From Calothrix sp. NIES-4105 (lineage in GTDB: Bacteria; Cyanobacteriota; Cyanobacteriia; Cyanobacteriales; Nostocaceae), in contig NZ_AP018290.1 in the NCBI RefSeq assembly GCF_002368415.1, forward strand, positions 7,059,717-7,123,716: DNA of 64,000 nt, read 5' to 3'. The position numbers and the translations under genes are program-made. The notes beneath the pieces were generated by a model. It saw nothing but the letters and a program-made list of their open reading frames with translations, was not told where the DNA came from and made no database searches. How positions within the stretch are numbered: position 1 is the first letter of the stretch; every line of letters begins with the position of its first letter. Positions 40,823-50,689 of this stretch are shown piece after piece.

Positions 40823-41260
40823 CTTACGGATAGGCGATACACCTACCGATTCTAAAAATCTAGGAAAATCTAGTTTTCCCTGATCCAAGTCCACGGTATA
40901 ACTTACAAAGACCAAAATGGAAGCGCTACATGCGTAGACTTGGAAGCAGCCCGACTTTCACTTTTTACGGTTACTGCAAGGGCAACAACCTTAACCTCCA
41001 TTCCCCAGTTAGATTTGCTGAAATAATCGTGCCGTAACTTGATTATGGCAGCAGTCTTTGTGATTTTATTTAATTCCAAACAAATGTTCCATACGTGTTT
41101 TCTTGAATTCACTCCAAGATAAGCGTTTATGGATACATTTATATTATAACACACGTTGCAATATATTCTTTTCCGAAATTTTAAGAGATTATATTTTTTA
41201 TAACCTAATAAAACTTAGGATTTTGAACAACAGTAAACAACCCTATGGGATAATATTGGA
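40823..41260. other. Intergenic region, nothing convincing
   Basis: This 438-base gap lies between convergent genes. An ATTCTAAAAATCTAGGAAAATC stretch and a weak CTTGATCC/CCAAGTCC pairing are present, but no real terminator, repeat family or coding frame with recognisable content. Confidence 0.4.
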
Positions 41261-42646
41261 TTATTCTAAGCGTGTTCCAGGGGAAACTATTTTTGTCCGA
41301 GTTACCTTATCATCAGTAACAGTGTAATATATTGGCTCGTATGTTGGTTGTATTACAACTGGTTGAACAACTGGCTGAACACCTAACTCTATAACTGATT
41401 GAACAACTGGGCTTGTAACTGGTTCTGTGATTGCGTAAAATAAATTCTCGTATTGATTTAAGGCATTATCGAACGAGTAGTTCTCCACTGCATACTTTCG
41501 ACTGTTGTAGCCAAGTGAGTTTACAACTTCCGGCGCCGAGTATAATTTTAATATAGTTTCGGCTAATGAGTTAGGGTCTTCGGGAGGAACAACAATACCA
41601 CCACGACTTTGAGTAATTGCCTTTGCCGCTGTACCTGTATCGGGGACTGATGCAACAATAGCGCGTCCACTAGCTAGCGCAACCTGAATTTTAGATGGCA
41701 TGTTGAACGAAATTACATTCTTCTTCTGTACTACCAAGCTAACATCAGCGGCAGCCAGCATTATTGGTAACTTTTCACGCTTTTGAAATGGCAACAGCAT
41801 CACGTTGTTGGCGCCTACTTTATCACATTCTCGCTGCAACCTAAGTAAACCTTTAGCTTCACCAACAATCACAAATACGATATCTTCGATGTGACGCAAC
41901 TTGCTTGCAGCTAGTACGACAGTCTCTAAACCCTGAGTTAAAGCAATATTCCCTGAGTACATCACCACAAACTTACCATCAAGGTTGTGGGTAGAACGGA
42001 ATTCATTATTTACTTTCGACAAAGGACGAATAAAATCAATATCAACCCAGTTAGGGATTTTAATCATTTTGCTGGCTGCAACGCCTTTTTGCAACAAATT
42101 ATCAATGAATCCATCAGCAATAACACTGATTTTTGTCGCCGTGTGGTAAGCAAATTTTTCTAGAGTCTGAAAAACTTTGATTAAAAATTTATTCTTGAGC
42201 AAGCCAACATGAATTGCTGCGTCTGGGAGAATATCTTGAAGGTTTAAAATAACTGGGCAACGATTCCACCATCCCAACAGTGCTGCAGGTACACAGCAGG
42301 GTAACGATGGAGAAGTTGTTAATATAACATCCGGGCGCCAGCCAGATAATGCAGGAACAAAGCTGGTTAGTGCAAAACTAGCATCAAGCAGAATACGATC
42401 AAGTAGGTTTGGTTGAGGACGTATCCAAACAAAACTGCGCTGAATTTTGACCCCGTTCTTCTCTTCCGTAACAAAAAATTTACCACGATACTCTTCATAA
42501 ATTTGACGCTGAGGGTAATTAGGCATTGCTGTAACTACACGCACCTCGTGTCCACGCTTAACTAACCCTTCTGCTAGCTCGGTCATTAATGGCGCTATAC
42601 CAATGGGTTCTGGGTGATAGTTGTAAGAGTAAATTAAAATTCGCAT
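41261..42646 (-). CDS. GT4-family glycosyltransferase (WcaI-like)
   Basis: The 461-residue GT-B glycosyltransferase starts MRILIYSYNYHPEPIGIAPL. It contains MTELAEGLVKRGHEVRVVTA, NYPQRQIYEEYRGKFF, NLQDILPDAAIHVGLLKN, the C-terminal nucleotide-sugar domain (FVVMYSGNIALTQGLETVVL, MLLPFQKREKLPIMLAAADV) and MPSKIQVALASGRAIVASV. It resembles WcaI-like enzymes of exopolysaccharide synthesis. The C-terminus (about 410-461) is a Val/Pro/Gln-rich extension (PVVQSVIELGVQPVVQPVVI) beyond the family. I chose the ATG at 42646; the frame is open 14 codons further. It is probably part of the same surface polysaccharide pathway as the gene at 43151. Confidence 0.85.
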   Translation of the reverse strand: MRILIYSYNYHPEPIGIAPLMTELAEGLVKRGHEVRVVTAMPNYPQRQIYEEYRGKFFVTEEKNGVKIQRSFVWIRPQPNLLDRILLDASFALTSFVPALSGWRPDVILTTSPSLPCCVPAALLGWWNRCPVILNLQDILPDAAIHVGLLKNKFLIKVFQTLEKFAYHTATKISVIADGFIDNLLQKGVAASKMIKIPNWVDIDFIRPLSKVNNEFRSTHNLDGKFVVMYSGNIALTQGLETVVLAASKLRHIEDIVFVIVGEAKGLLRLQRECDKVGANNVMLLPFQKREKLPIMLAAADVSLVVQKKNVISFNMPSKIQVALASGRAIVASVPDTGTAAKAITQSRGGIVVPPEDPNSLAETILKLYSAPEVVNSLGYNSRKYAVENYSFDNALNQYENLFYAITEPVTSPVVQSVIELGVQPVVQPVVIQPTYEPIYYTVTDDKVTRTKIVSPGTRLE

Positions 42647-43150
42647 AAATATAGTAAGTTTGAACAGCCCTGGTTGGTTTAAAGACAAGATTTGCTTTTG
42701 GCATCCCTTGCCTAAAAAGCAATGGTTACTAATAATTTTCTCTTCAGAGTTTATTAACGTCAGTTTTTTTTCCTTGAAGATTGAGTAAACTTTGATTCAC
42801 TTCTTTACATAGTGCGTAATACTTTTTTTACTAGTGTTAATCAATTTTATGTTTACCAAGACAAATTTTTCTCAGTATATACCCCTGCTTTTAAACAAGA
42901 GACTATTTACTTAGTCTACATATACAAGCAATTTACTGTGTATTCCTCGACTTAATCTCAATATTTATTGTTTAAATTAGTAATTGCAAATTGCAAATCC
43001 AATTGAAATTACTGGTATTAACCGAGACAACTTTAATAAATACCTATATTAACAAACTAAAATAACTTTAAAGTTTCTCCGTAGATAAAAAGCCTAAAAA
43101 AACCCGGTTTATTTGAAAAACCGGGTTTGAAATGATGATTTTGAAGCAAA
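42647..43150. other. Intergenic region between GT4 gene and sugar transferase
   Basis: This 504-base AT-rich gap holds the GT4 promoter and the terminator of the sugar transferase gene (43100-43128). There is a short direct repeat, AATTGCAAATTGCAAATCC (about 42982-43000). No ORF. Confidence 0.4.
43100..43128 (-). terminator. Intrinsic terminator of the STAS-sugar transferase gene
   Basis: AAACCCGGTTT (43100-43110) and AAACCGGGTTT (43118-43128) form an 11-bp stem. On the minus strand it is followed by a T-run (complement of CCTAAAAAAACCC), 22 bases beyond the stop at 43151. Confidence 0.88.
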
Positions 43151-44149
43151 CTAGACGGCGCCGCTGTTTTTCTTGAATAAAATTGTGATGGTCTTGAAAA
43201 TTAACTTGAGGTCGTATAACAAAGTCCAGTTCTTTTGGTACTGCAAATCAAGACGAATTACATCCTCAAAAGTGCGTATAGTAGAGCGACCCGAAACCTG
43301 CCACTCTCCGGTCATCCCTGGTTTTACATCTAAACGTTGCCATTCTGGTACTTCATAGCGCGCGACTTCATCGGGTGTAGGAGGTCTAGTGCCAACCAAA
43401 CTCATTTCGCCTTTGAGTACGTTCAAAAATTGCGGTAGTTCGTCAAGGGAAGTTCGTCGCAGAAAGCGTCCGACTCTCGTAACGCGCGGGTCGTTATCAA
43501 TTTTAAAAAATGCACCTTGAACTTGGTTTTGCTTAAGTAGTTCTGCTTTTTTTGCTTCTGCATCGACGCACATCGAACGAAATTTCCACATCCGAAAATG
43601 TTTACCCATCCAACCACAGCGCGTTTGAGCAAACAAAATCGGACCTGGGTCATCGATTTGGATTGCAATTATAATTGGAATTGCCAAGAGCGCTGTAATT
43701 AACAAGCCAACTATAGCTCCGACTATATCAATAAAGCGCTTCATCCAAGACTTAACTGAAGGATGAGTTGTGGGTAGGTTCTCTTCCAACTGGTCTAAAT
43801 GCGCTGCGGGTTCACTCTCATATTCGATTGGGAAAACCTTATCTAACCCGGTCAAATTTAATACAGCCATTACCTGTGGTGTGACATTCCGCAACGTCAT
43901 TGAGATACCTTGCTGTTGAGCAATTTTGAAATTACTCACTAAAGCACCTAACCCACTACTATCCATAAAAGTAGTATTGTCAAAGGCAATAATAATTTGT
44001 TTCAATACGTTATTTTTTTGGGTTATGTCTTGGCAGGTTTGCTTGAATGCTATGGCTTCAAGTACGCTCAACTTCGCGGGAACCTGAACTACTGCCGTGT
44101 CCTCTTGGTACTTAACAGGAAAATCTGCCTCTGTAGGTTGGCTAGTCAT
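43151..44149 (-). CDS. STAS domain fused to a bacterial sugar transferase
   Basis: The 332-residue protein. Residues about 1-115 are a STAS domain ([40 protein letters not shown] with the SpoIIAA-type Ser). After a linker, a membrane helix ([20 protein letters not shown]) leads into a WcaJ/RfbP-type polyprenyl-phosphate hexose-1-P transferase: [76 protein letters not shown] and [16 protein letters not shown]. It would prime exopolysaccharide synthesis at the plasma membrane. Related STAS-less enzymes include heterocyst HepC-like proteins. The fused STAS suggests control by an anti-sigma-like kinase; this is inference. Confidence 0.88.
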   Translation of the reverse strand: MTSQPTEADFPVKYQEDTAVVQVPAKLSVLEAIAFKQTCQDITQKNNVLKQIIIAFDNTTFMDSSGLGALVSNFKIAQQQGISMTLRNVTPQVMAVLNLTGLDKVFPIEYESEPAAHLDQLEENLPTTHPSVKSWMKRFIDIVGAIVGLLITALLAIPIIIAIQIDDPGPILFAQTRCGWMGKHFRMWKFRSMCVDAEAKKAELLKQNQVQGAFFKIDNDPRVTRVGRFLRRTSLDELPQFLNVLKGEMSLVGTRPPTPDEVARYEVPEWQRLDVKPGMTGEWQVSGRSTIRTFEDVIRLDLQYQKNWTLLYDLKLIFKTITILFKKNSGAV

Positions 44150-44444
44150 GAAATTTTACAATGAACCTTACTGTAATTACGTATATCAATCAACATATTT
44201 ATGTTTGGTTTAATACCACTACTAATATCTTATCATAAGTGTAAATACTGGATAACTAGCAATAATCACGCTTTATAAACGTACTCTGTATTTAGCTTTT
44301 AGCTTTAACTCTAGTTTTTTAACTGTGGTGTCTCCTGTACTAATCGGAACATGTTCAAGCTGGAAAGAAAAATCAAAGGTAAGGAGTATATTAAGCTGCA
44401 TCTTTAGTCATTTTAGTCACTTATATTTTTGATATATCTATAAC

Positions 44445-45248
44445 ATGACCACAAAAACAACTGCCACAGCTACTACAACGACCGCACGCTTAGTTGAGGT
44501 ATTTTCTGCCATCCAAGGGGAAGGACTAAACGTTGGAACTCGTCAGATTTTTATCCGGTTCGCACTTTGTGACCTGCGCTGTCACTTTTGCGACAGTTCC
44601 AACACATGGAATGCACCAAACGTATGTAGAATTGAACGCTTCCCTGGTTCACGCGACTTTGAAGTATATTCAAACCCAGTAACATTATCTATGTTACTTC
44701 AATGGGTTGAGCGACAAAATATACCTCACCTACACGATAGCATTAGCCTAACAGGTGGCGAACCGCTTCTTCACGCTTCTTTCCTCGTCGAGTTTTTACC
44801 CCAAGTTCGTAGTGCAACTCAATTACCTATATATTTAGAGACTGGTGGACATCGAAGCGAACAACTCGCAATGGTTTTACCGTATCTTGACTCAGTAGGT
44901 ATGGATTTTAAACTTGAAAGCGTCAGCGGTGAAAAGCGCTTCGTCGAACACGCGCGCTTTTTACAGCTTTGTGATGATTCACAAGTGGAGGTTTTTGTCA
45001 AGATTATTATTTCGGCTTCAACGGATGTTGTCGAGTTGGAGCAAGCAGCGCAAATAATCGCAAAAATAAATCGATCAATTCCGATATTTTTGCAACCTGT
45101 AACACCGTTAGTATCACCAATACATGCCGAGAAAGCGATAATTGCACCATCTCCCGACCAAGTTTTGAGATGGCAAGCTGATATGAAGCGAATAGTCAAA
45201 CATGTGCGAGTAGTTCCTCAAACCCATAAGATGTTAAACCAGTTGTAG
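44445..45248 (+). CDS. queE: 7-carboxy-7-deazaguanine synthase (QueE)
   Basis: The 267-residue radical SAM enzyme of queuosine/7-deazaguanine synthesis converts CPH4 to 7-carboxy-7-deazaguanine. It has VEVFSAIQGEGLNVGTRQIF, the 4Fe-4S motif FALCDLRCHFCDSSNTW (Cys42, Cys46, Cys49), ISLTGGEPLLH (SAM-binding GGE), IYLETGGH and MDFKLESVSGE. The first 14 residues (MTTKTTATATTTTA) are low complexity, so a later start is possible, but no other ATG lies before VEVF. It is followed by a hairpin terminator. No other que genes are in the window. Confidence 0.92.
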   Translation: MTTKTTATATTTTARLVEVFSAIQGEGLNVGTRQIFIRFALCDLRCHFCDSSNTWNAPNVCRIERFPGSRDFEVYSNPVTLSMLLQWVERQNIPHLHDSISLTGGEPLLHASFLVEFLPQVRSATQLPIYLETGGHRSEQLAMVLPYLDSVGMDFKLESVSGEKRFVEHARFLQLCDDSQVEVFVKIIISASTDVVELEQAAQIIAKINRSIPIFLQPVTPLVSPIHAEKAIIAPSPDQVLRWQADMKRIVKHVRVVPQTHKMLNQL

Positions 45249-45401
45249 TCCGTAATTGGCTATATCGACCGAATTTTTCATATTGTAGAGACTTTCTCGC
45301 CTAGTCTCTACAGCTTTACAGTATTTTCAAAACTACAGCACAGTTTATTAATTTAGTTTGGGAAAAAATATAAATTGATTGAATAAAGACAATATTGTAT
45401 G

Positions 45402-45442
45402 TCACGTAGGTGATATTTTTAAGTCCCTACGTGATTATTTTT
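45402..45442 (+). terminator. Intrinsic terminator downstream of queE
   Basis: TCACGTAGG (45402-45410) pairs with CCTACGTGA (45426-45434), followed by TTATTTTTTG. It lies between convergent queE and the DUF3318 gene. Confidence 0.75.
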
Positions 45443-45478
45443 TGATGTGGGTGTCGGTCAGGCTGTCCGGCCGTGAGC

Positions 45479-46120
45479 CTACATGTCATCATCGGCGCCT
45501 CTAGATTTGCCACGGACTTTGTTGGCACTACGTTTTAGTGCAGAAAGGCGGGCTTCATATTTAGAGCGTTCACGCTTACTGTTTGTGGTATCAATCAAAG
45601 TTTTCAACGCACTACCAAGACTTTTATAAGCGTTGGGGAGAGTATAACCGAAGCGTTGGGCAAGTCCAATTGCCTTTTCATCAGCTTCAATTAGTTCACG
45701 CGCGATTTTTTCACCACTATTTTTTTGATAAAGGCGCCATCCAGAAACACCGCACAATGCTAAAGCGAGGATTAATAATAATCCGTCTTGTACCCAAAGT
45801 TCACCAACAGCACCACCCAAACCGATCGCGAGTGCAGCCATTTCCCAACCATCTTTGGGAATAGTATCATTTTGAACGCGAGCGACTTCATGCCAGAATA
45901 ACAAGTTGCGCTGGTCGATAGCGAGAGAATCCCATTTCACCAAATCGATTTGAATTTCAACTTGGTCTTTACCAATTTCTTCGCATCTAACAAGGGGTGG
46001 ATTGACTTCTGTCGTTCCTTCGACCGTGACCCAGCTTTGTAATTCAGGCGGCAATAAACCTTTCAATCGACGTAATTCGCTCATTTCTGCCTTAGCAGAA
46101 GAGGTTGCATAGGATGCCAT
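45479..46120 (-). CDS. DUF3318-like cyanobacterial membrane protein
   Basis: The 213-residue protein has EMSELRRLKGLLPPELQSWV near the N-terminus, LVRCEEIGKDQVEIQIDLVK and DQRNLLFWHEVARVQNDTIP with an HE pair. Two adjacent hydrophobic segments (MAALAIGLGGAVGELWV, GLLLILALALCGVSGWRLY) are followed by a basic tail. The pattern is that of the DUF3318 family, restricted mostly to cyanobacteria, with no known function. Family membership is from memory of the pattern. Confidence 0.75.
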   Translation of the reverse strand: MASYATSSAKAEMSELRRLKGLLPPELQSWVTVEGTTEVNPPLVRCEEIGKDQVEIQIDLVKWDSLAIDQRNLLFWHEVARVQNDTIPKDGWEMAALAIGLGGAVGELWVQDGLLLILALALCGVSGWRLYQKNSGEKIARELIEADEKAIGLAQRFGYTLPNAYKSLGSALKTLIDTTNSKRERSKYEARLSALKRSANKVRGKSRGADDDM

Positions 46121-46326
46121 ATATCCAGCCCCGGAATCTTTCAGTACAATAGCGTATCACTTTGGAGTATAGCGATTTTACAATCAATTTAGCTTGAGGC
46201 GCCAGTAAAACTTATCTACAGTTGGCTTGAATCTCGCCAGTTGATTGGGTAGTATCGCCCTATGCCACAGTTCATCAAAAAATTAAAATATATATAGGTA
46301 GGTTTATAAAATAACTATTTTTAACT

Positions 46327-48207
46327 GTGACAGTATCTGGTAAAGTTTTACCGCTCGTAAAAGACCCGGAACGCTTAGAAAACCGACTTAAGGAAATTCC
46401 CCCACAACCTGGGGTATATTTTATGCGTGATGCCAGTGACCGCATCATGTATATCGGTAAGTCTCGCAAGCTGCGGTCTCGGGTTCGTTCGTATTTTCGT
46501 GACTCGCAGCGTCTGACCGAACGCATTGCGACGATGGTTAAGCAGGTAACTGATATTGAGTTTATTGTCACCGATACAGAAACCGAAGCACTTGCACTGG
46601 AAGCAAACTTAATTAAGCAGCATCTGCCTTATTTTAATGTTCTGCTTAAAGATGACAAAAAGTATCCATACGTTTGTATTACGTGGTCAGAAGATTATCC
46701 GCGTATTTTTATCACGCGCAAGCGACAGCTTGGTAAGGGAAAAGATAAGTTTTACGGGCCTTATACTGATTCACGGTTGTTGAGAGAAATATTACGCATT
46801 TGCAAGCGTATTTTTCCATTACGTCAGCGTCCACAACCGTTATTTAAAGACCGTCCTTGTTTGAATTACGATTTAGGTCGCTGTCCTGGGGTATGTCAAA
46901 AACTAGAGACTCCCGAAGAGTATCGTAAGACAGTACAAAAAGTCGCGATGGTGTTTCAAGGACGTGGGCAAGAGTTGGTAGATATATTAACTGAGGCGAT
47001 GTGTAAGCAGGCAGAAGCGTTAAACTTTGAGTCTGCCGCGCGTTATCGTGACCAGATAAATGGTTTAAAGTCGCTGACAGCAGACCAAAAAGTATCGCTT
47101 CCCGATGATACTGTATCGCGCGATGCGATTGCTTTGGCAAAAGATGATAATCACGCTTGTATTCAATTATTCCAGATTCGTGCCGGTCAACTTGTTGGGC
47201 GCCTAGCATTTGTTGCAGACGCAAGTGCAGAACCAGGAGCTATATTAGAGCGGGTATTAGAAGAACATTATCAAACTGCTGATGATGTAGAAATTCCTTC
47301 CGAAATAATAGTACAGCATGAGTTGCCTGATAGCGATATTTTGGCTGCGGCTTTGGGACAACGTAGAGGTCGTAAAGTTACTATTGTGGCGCCGCAACGT
47401 CAACTCAAAGCAGAATTGCTCGAAATGGTAGAGCGCAATGCTCAGTACGAGTTAGAGCGAATGCAAAAATTAGGTGACCGTAACTCGGAGGCAATGCAAG
47501 ATTTAGCGGCAATAGTTGACTTACCCGACTTACCCCACCGCATCGAAGGCTATGATATTTCCCATATTCAAGGTTCTAATGCAGTTGCTTCGCAGGTAGT
47601 ATTTATCGATGGTTTGCCTGCTAAACAGCATTACCGTCATTACAAAATCAAAAATCCCACAGTTACAGCAGGTCACTCAGATGACTTTGCCTCACTTGCG
47701 GAAGTTATACAGCGACGATTTCGTAAATTTATTGAAGACCCACAATTACAGCGCTTGGGAAACCCTGATTTTCCTGATTTGGTAATGATTGATGGTGGTA
47801 AAGGACAACTTTCTGCAGTTGTCGCTGTTTTAGAAGAAATGAATTTAATGGAAGACGTGCGCGTTATTAGTTTAGCGAAAAAGCGTGAAGAAATATTTTT
47901 ACCAGGCGCCAGTTTACCAGTAGAAACAGACTCTGAACAACCAGGAGTGCAACTTTTAAGACGCTTACGTGATGAAGCACACCGTTTTGCTGTTACCTTC
48001 CACCGTCAACAGCGTAGTGATAAATTGAAGCGGTCGCGTTTGGATGAAATACCAGGTTTAGGAAGTCACCGTCAAAAACAACTTTTGGCTCACTTTCGCT
48101 CAGTTGATTATATTCGATTAGCAACACCCGCACAACTTGGCGAAGTTTCAGGTATCGGTCCGCGTTTAGCTCAAGAAATTTACGATTACTTTCACCCATC
48201 AAATTGA
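46327..48207 (+). CDS. uvrC: UvrABC excinuclease subunit C
   Basis: The 626-residue protein is full length. It has an N-terminal GIY-YIG nuclease ([32 protein letters not shown]), a Cys-rich [14 protein letters not shown] block, a UVR/UvrB-binding region ([20 protein letters not shown]), the RNase H-like endonuclease ([35 protein letters not shown]) and the C-terminal HhH pair ([37 protein letters not shown]). It makes the dual incisions of nucleotide excision repair. The start is a GTG at 46327. Monocistronic. Confidence 0.96.
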   Translation: MTVSGKVLPLVKDPERLENRLKEIPPQPGVYFMRDASDRIMYIGKSRKLRSRVRSYFRDSQRLTERIATMVKQVTDIEFIVTDTETEALALEANLIKQHLPYFNVLLKDDKKYPYVCITWSEDYPRIFITRKRQLGKGKDKFYGPYTDSRLLREILRICKRIFPLRQRPQPLFKDRPCLNYDLGRCPGVCQKLETPEEYRKTVQKVAMVFQGRGQELVDILTEAMCKQAEALNFESAARYRDQINGLKSLTADQKVSLPDDTVSRDAIALAKDDNHACIQLFQIRAGQLVGRLAFVADASAEPGAILERVLEEHYQTADDVEIPSEIIVQHELPDSDILAAALGQRRGRKVTIVAPQRQLKAELLEMVERNAQYELERMQKLGDRNSEAMQDLAAIVDLPDLPHRIEGYDISHIQGSNAVASQVVFIDGLPAKQHYRHYKIKNPTVTAGHSDDFASLAEVIQRRFRKFIEDPQLQRLGNPDFPDLVMIDGGKGQLSAVVAVLEEMNLMEDVRVISLAKKREEIFLPGASLPVETDSEQPGVQLLRRLRDEAHRFAVTFHRQQRSDKLKRSRLDEIPGLGSHRQKQLLAHFRSVDYIRLATPAQLGEVSGIGPRLAQEIYDYFHPSN

Positions 48208-48279
48208 TGCGTTGCATTTGATAATAAAGCTTGACAAAAGAAATTATGGGTAATTGACAGTTGGAAAATTCCACTCTCG

Positions 48280-48320
48280 ATTACCCATTACCGATTACCC
48301 ATTACCCATTACCAATTACT
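48280..48320. repeat. ATTACCC heptamer repeat tract
   Basis: Six consecutive 7-bp units, ATTACCC, ATTACCG, ATTACCC, ATTACCC, ATTACCA and ATTACT, run without spacers. An inverted piece, TGGGTAATTG, lies at about 48247-48256. It is an STRR-type heptamer repeat downstream of uvrC. Confidence 0.85.
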
Positions 48321-49224
48321 ACCTTAGCAAATCTCTCAAAGACTGTTAATGTCTAACATTGGAATTTTTGATTAAATTTTCTTACAAAATAATATTTACT
48401 CTCATAATTCACTAAATATTAATTAATTATTAAGTTTTGTATAGAAATTTTATTTATCAACTACACCTGGATAAAGCGCGTTTTTGCAAAGTTTGTTATA
48501 AATTTCTGTACTTAATATTACAGTATCCTAGCTTTGTAAAGCAATTGAGTTCTAACTTGTAAAGTATTGAAGATTTCAGTACGCTGTTCAAGTTAGAACC
48601 TATTTTTTCGTGTGAAAACAGCACACTTTCGTCTCGTAAACAACTAGATAAAATTGGTAAAAAGTAAATTTAGATACAAAATTTTAGTATTTTTTTTTAC
48701 TAACGTCATCTGACGATAGTATTTTATGATAGCTGGCGCCGATTGAAAAGAGGTTGCTCTCAAGGGTTAGGCAATGGGGATCATCGTAAAATTGGATAGA
48801 ACACAGGTAAAAATAATTAGCTAATATGTCTGAAGTTATATAGGCAATTATAATTTTATTGAGCATAATAGAAAAACATATTGATAAGTTTTACATTCAT
48901 GTAGGTATCAGGATGCTAAAAGCACGCTGATTATGTATTTATGTAAAGCGACTTGTGCTATGAGTGACTTTTTTCAATGCGACAGCGGAAGAAAGTGATT
49001 TGACTGGGTGGTTAGGTAAATTGCTTGACTCATTTATTGAGAAGTAATCCTATCAACTTAGTAAATTTGTTAAATTTGACTGAAAATAATTAAAACTCGA
49101 TAAATTTCATCTAACGCACGAATCTCGCTTAATTTACGTAATAACCGCTAATTGCGTACCTGAAAACTACTTGATTTATAAAACTTTAACAAGCGCGTAA
49201 ACTATTATAAAAAGGGGCTTTAAA
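48321..49224. other. Long AT-rich intergenic region, possible small RNA
   Basis: This 900-base region has no recognisable protein gene; a 60-codon minus-strand frame at 48684-48866 shows no family features. GTTCTAACTTG (48549-48559) and CAAGTTAGAAC (48589-48599) form an 11-bp stem followed by CTATTTTTTCG, which looks like a factor-independent terminator with no protein gene in front of it. The rest appears featureless. Confidence 0.4.
48549..48609 (+). terminator. Orphan terminator-like stem-loop
   Basis: A perfect 11-bp stem with a 29-base loop is followed by CTATTTTTT. It lies 340 bases after uvrC and 610 bases before the next gene, so it could end either a long uvrC transcript or an unannotated small RNA. 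Confidence 0.55.
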
Positions 49225-49404
49225 GTGCAAATTATACAAAAAGTACGCTGTCCTAACTGCGGTTGTGAAGGAGAAAGACATTATATTTCTGAAAGTCAAA
49301 TACAAAGGACACAGTGTCCTGCTTGTGATTACTTAATGATTATGTGTACTCGTACTGGCAGAGTTATAGAAGCTTATGCGCCAGGAATTCCTTTACATAA
49401 ATAA
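49225..49404 (+). CDS. Small zinc-ribbon protein (59 aa)
   Basis: A GTG at 49225, preceded by AAGGGGC, opens a 59-codon frame: MQIIQKVRCPNCGCEGERHY then ISESQIQRTQCPACDYLMIM and CTRTGRVIEAYAPGIPLHK. Two CPxC pairs (CPNC, CPAC) make a zinc ribbon. I know this as a widespread cyanobacterial small protein, sometimes mislabelled as PriA-related. It could bind nucleic acid, but no function is established. Confidence 0.8.
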   Translation: MQIIQKVRCPNCGCEGERHYISESQIQRTQCPACDYLMIMCTRTGRVIEAYAPGIPLHK

Positions 49405-49586
49405 ATAAAATTAAGAAATCGGGTTTGACATTGCTTTCCCGGTTTCTTTATATATCCCCAAAGAGGGAGTGCGTTTCTTTCAAAGGCAAGATGTAAGCTT
49501 TTACGTAATCAATCATCATGACTAACAGTTAGACCAGTGCGGGAGCGTAAATGCAGCGCATAAAGCTTTGCAGGTAATTGAACGTG

Positions 49587-50078
49587 ATGAGCAAAATAAC
49601 TACACAAAACAAAAGAGCCTCGTTACCGATAGCGGTTTTTCTTTCAGCTTTACTAGCAGCACCAGTGTTACATGGTTGTGGTGGTGGTTCGCGAGAAACA
49701 TCTGCTCCTCCTGTAAATGACACAGTAGGTAGACAGGTAAATGATTCAACGGGTGCGAACCAACCACAGAAAAAACAAGGACTTTCGACTCGCAATAAAG
49801 TATTAATTACCTTAGCAGGCGCCGCTGCGGCTTACTATATCTACAACAAGTATAAAAATTCTAAAGGCACTGGTGAAAAGGGACAATATTATATTTCTAA
49901 AAATGGGCGAGTTTATTACCGTGATGCTCAAGGTCGTCCTGTATGGGTAACACCACCATCTCAGGGTATTCAAGTACCAGCGGAAGAGGCACAAAGGTAC
50001 CGTGATTTTCAAGGATACGACGGGCGCACTACAGGACGTGATTTAAGAGAACTGGCGCCACAAGGGGCTGCGTTTTAG
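49587..50078 (+). CDS. Hypothetical lipoprotein, first gene of a two-gene unit
   Basis: The 163-residue protein starts MSKITTQNKRASLPIAVFLS. It has a lipobox (AAPVLHGCGGG), a Ser/Pro/Asn-rich linker, a membrane-like segment (KVLITLAGAAAAYYIYNKY) and a C-terminal region with QYYISKNGRVYYRDAQGRPV. The start at 49578 (TTG) is less likely. It is followed after 38 bases by the repeat protein at 50117, which has its own good ribosome binding site. I do not recognise the family. Confidence 0.68.
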   Translation: MSKITTQNKRASLPIAVFLSALLAAPVLHGCGGGSRETSAPPVNDTVGRQVNDSTGANQPQKKQGLSTRNKVLITLAGAAAAYYIYNKYKNSKGTGEKGQYYISKNGRVYYRDAQGRPVWVTPPSQGIQVPAEEAQRYRDFQGYDGRTTGRDLRELAPQGAAF

Positions 50079-50116
50079 CCCAAGTTTTTAAAACAAGTTT
50101 TACAAGGAGAAGAATT

Positions 50117-50656
50117 ATGGTAGGCGATTTTTTCCGCAAAGCGAAAGATTTTTTAGCAAGCGGTGTTGATAGCGACCAGGATGAAGAACGGGAATACCGT
50201 GATAATGTTCGTCCAGCAAGTGAAGACCCGTATGGTGACCCTGCCGACCAATATGGTAGAGCAGGTTATGGAGAGTATGGAGATGCTCGTCCAGCGAGTG
50301 AAGACCCGTATGGCGACCCTGCCGACCAATATGGTAGAGCGGGTTACGGACAATATGGAGATGTTCGTCCAGCGAGTGAAGATCCGTATGGCGACCCTGC
50401 TGATCAGTATGGCAGTGCAGGTTATGGACAATATGGAGACGTTCGTCCAGCGAGTGAAGACCCATATGGCGACCCTGCTGATCAGTATGGCAGTGCAGGT
50501 TATGGACAATATGGAGACGTTCGCCCAGCAAGTGAAGACCCATATGGCGACCCTGCTGATCAGTATGGCAGTGCAGGTTATGGACAATATGGAGATATTC
50601 GCCGAGCAAGCGAAGACCCATATGGCGATCCTGCGGATGAAGAAGGTTATCGGTAG
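50117..50656 (+). CDS. Protein built of 26-residue repeats, likely disordered
   Basis: The 179-residue protein has a short N-terminus (MVGDFFRKAKDFLASGVDSD) and then nearly six tandem copies of a 26-residue unit, VRPASEDPYGDPADQYGSAG plus YGQYGD. The repeats are rich in Gly, Tyr, Asp and Pro with no hydrophobic core, so the protein should be disordered and acidic. No signal peptide is visible. A ribosome binding site AAGGAG is 7 bases before the ATG. It is downstream of a lipoprotein gene in a probable operon. I know no function; tyrosine-rich repeats can drive self-association. Confidence 0.78.
   Translation: MVGDFFRKAKDFLASGVDSDQDEEREYRDNVRPASEDPYGDPADQYGRAGYGEYGDARPASEDPYGDPADQYGRAGYGQYGDVRPASEDPYGDPADQYGSAGYGQYGDVRPASEDPYGDPADQYGSAGYGQYGDVRPASEDPYGDPADQYGSAGYGQYGDIRRASEDPYGDPADEEGYR
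50207..50640 (+). repeat. 78-bp tandem repeats inside the repeat-protein gene
   Basis: Units start at 50207, 50285, 50363, 50441, 50519 and 50597 (last one partial). The units at 50363, 50441 and 50519 are almost identical at DNA level. Because 78 is a multiple of three, other frames on both strands also stay open and create spurious ORFs. Confidence 0.93.
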
Positions 50657-50689
50657 TAAGCAGTAATTAAAATTACATTCAGGACGGGC

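Noticed and set aside
40903-41154. 83-codon minus-strand frame between the small Cys protein and the GT4 gene
   Set aside because: Mixed composition without recognisable motif, no start context and convergent surroundings; treated as non-coding.
48684-48866. 60-codon minus-strand frame
   Set aside because: The sequence has no family features, no ribosome binding site and lies in AT-rich non-coding DNA; not annotated as a gene.
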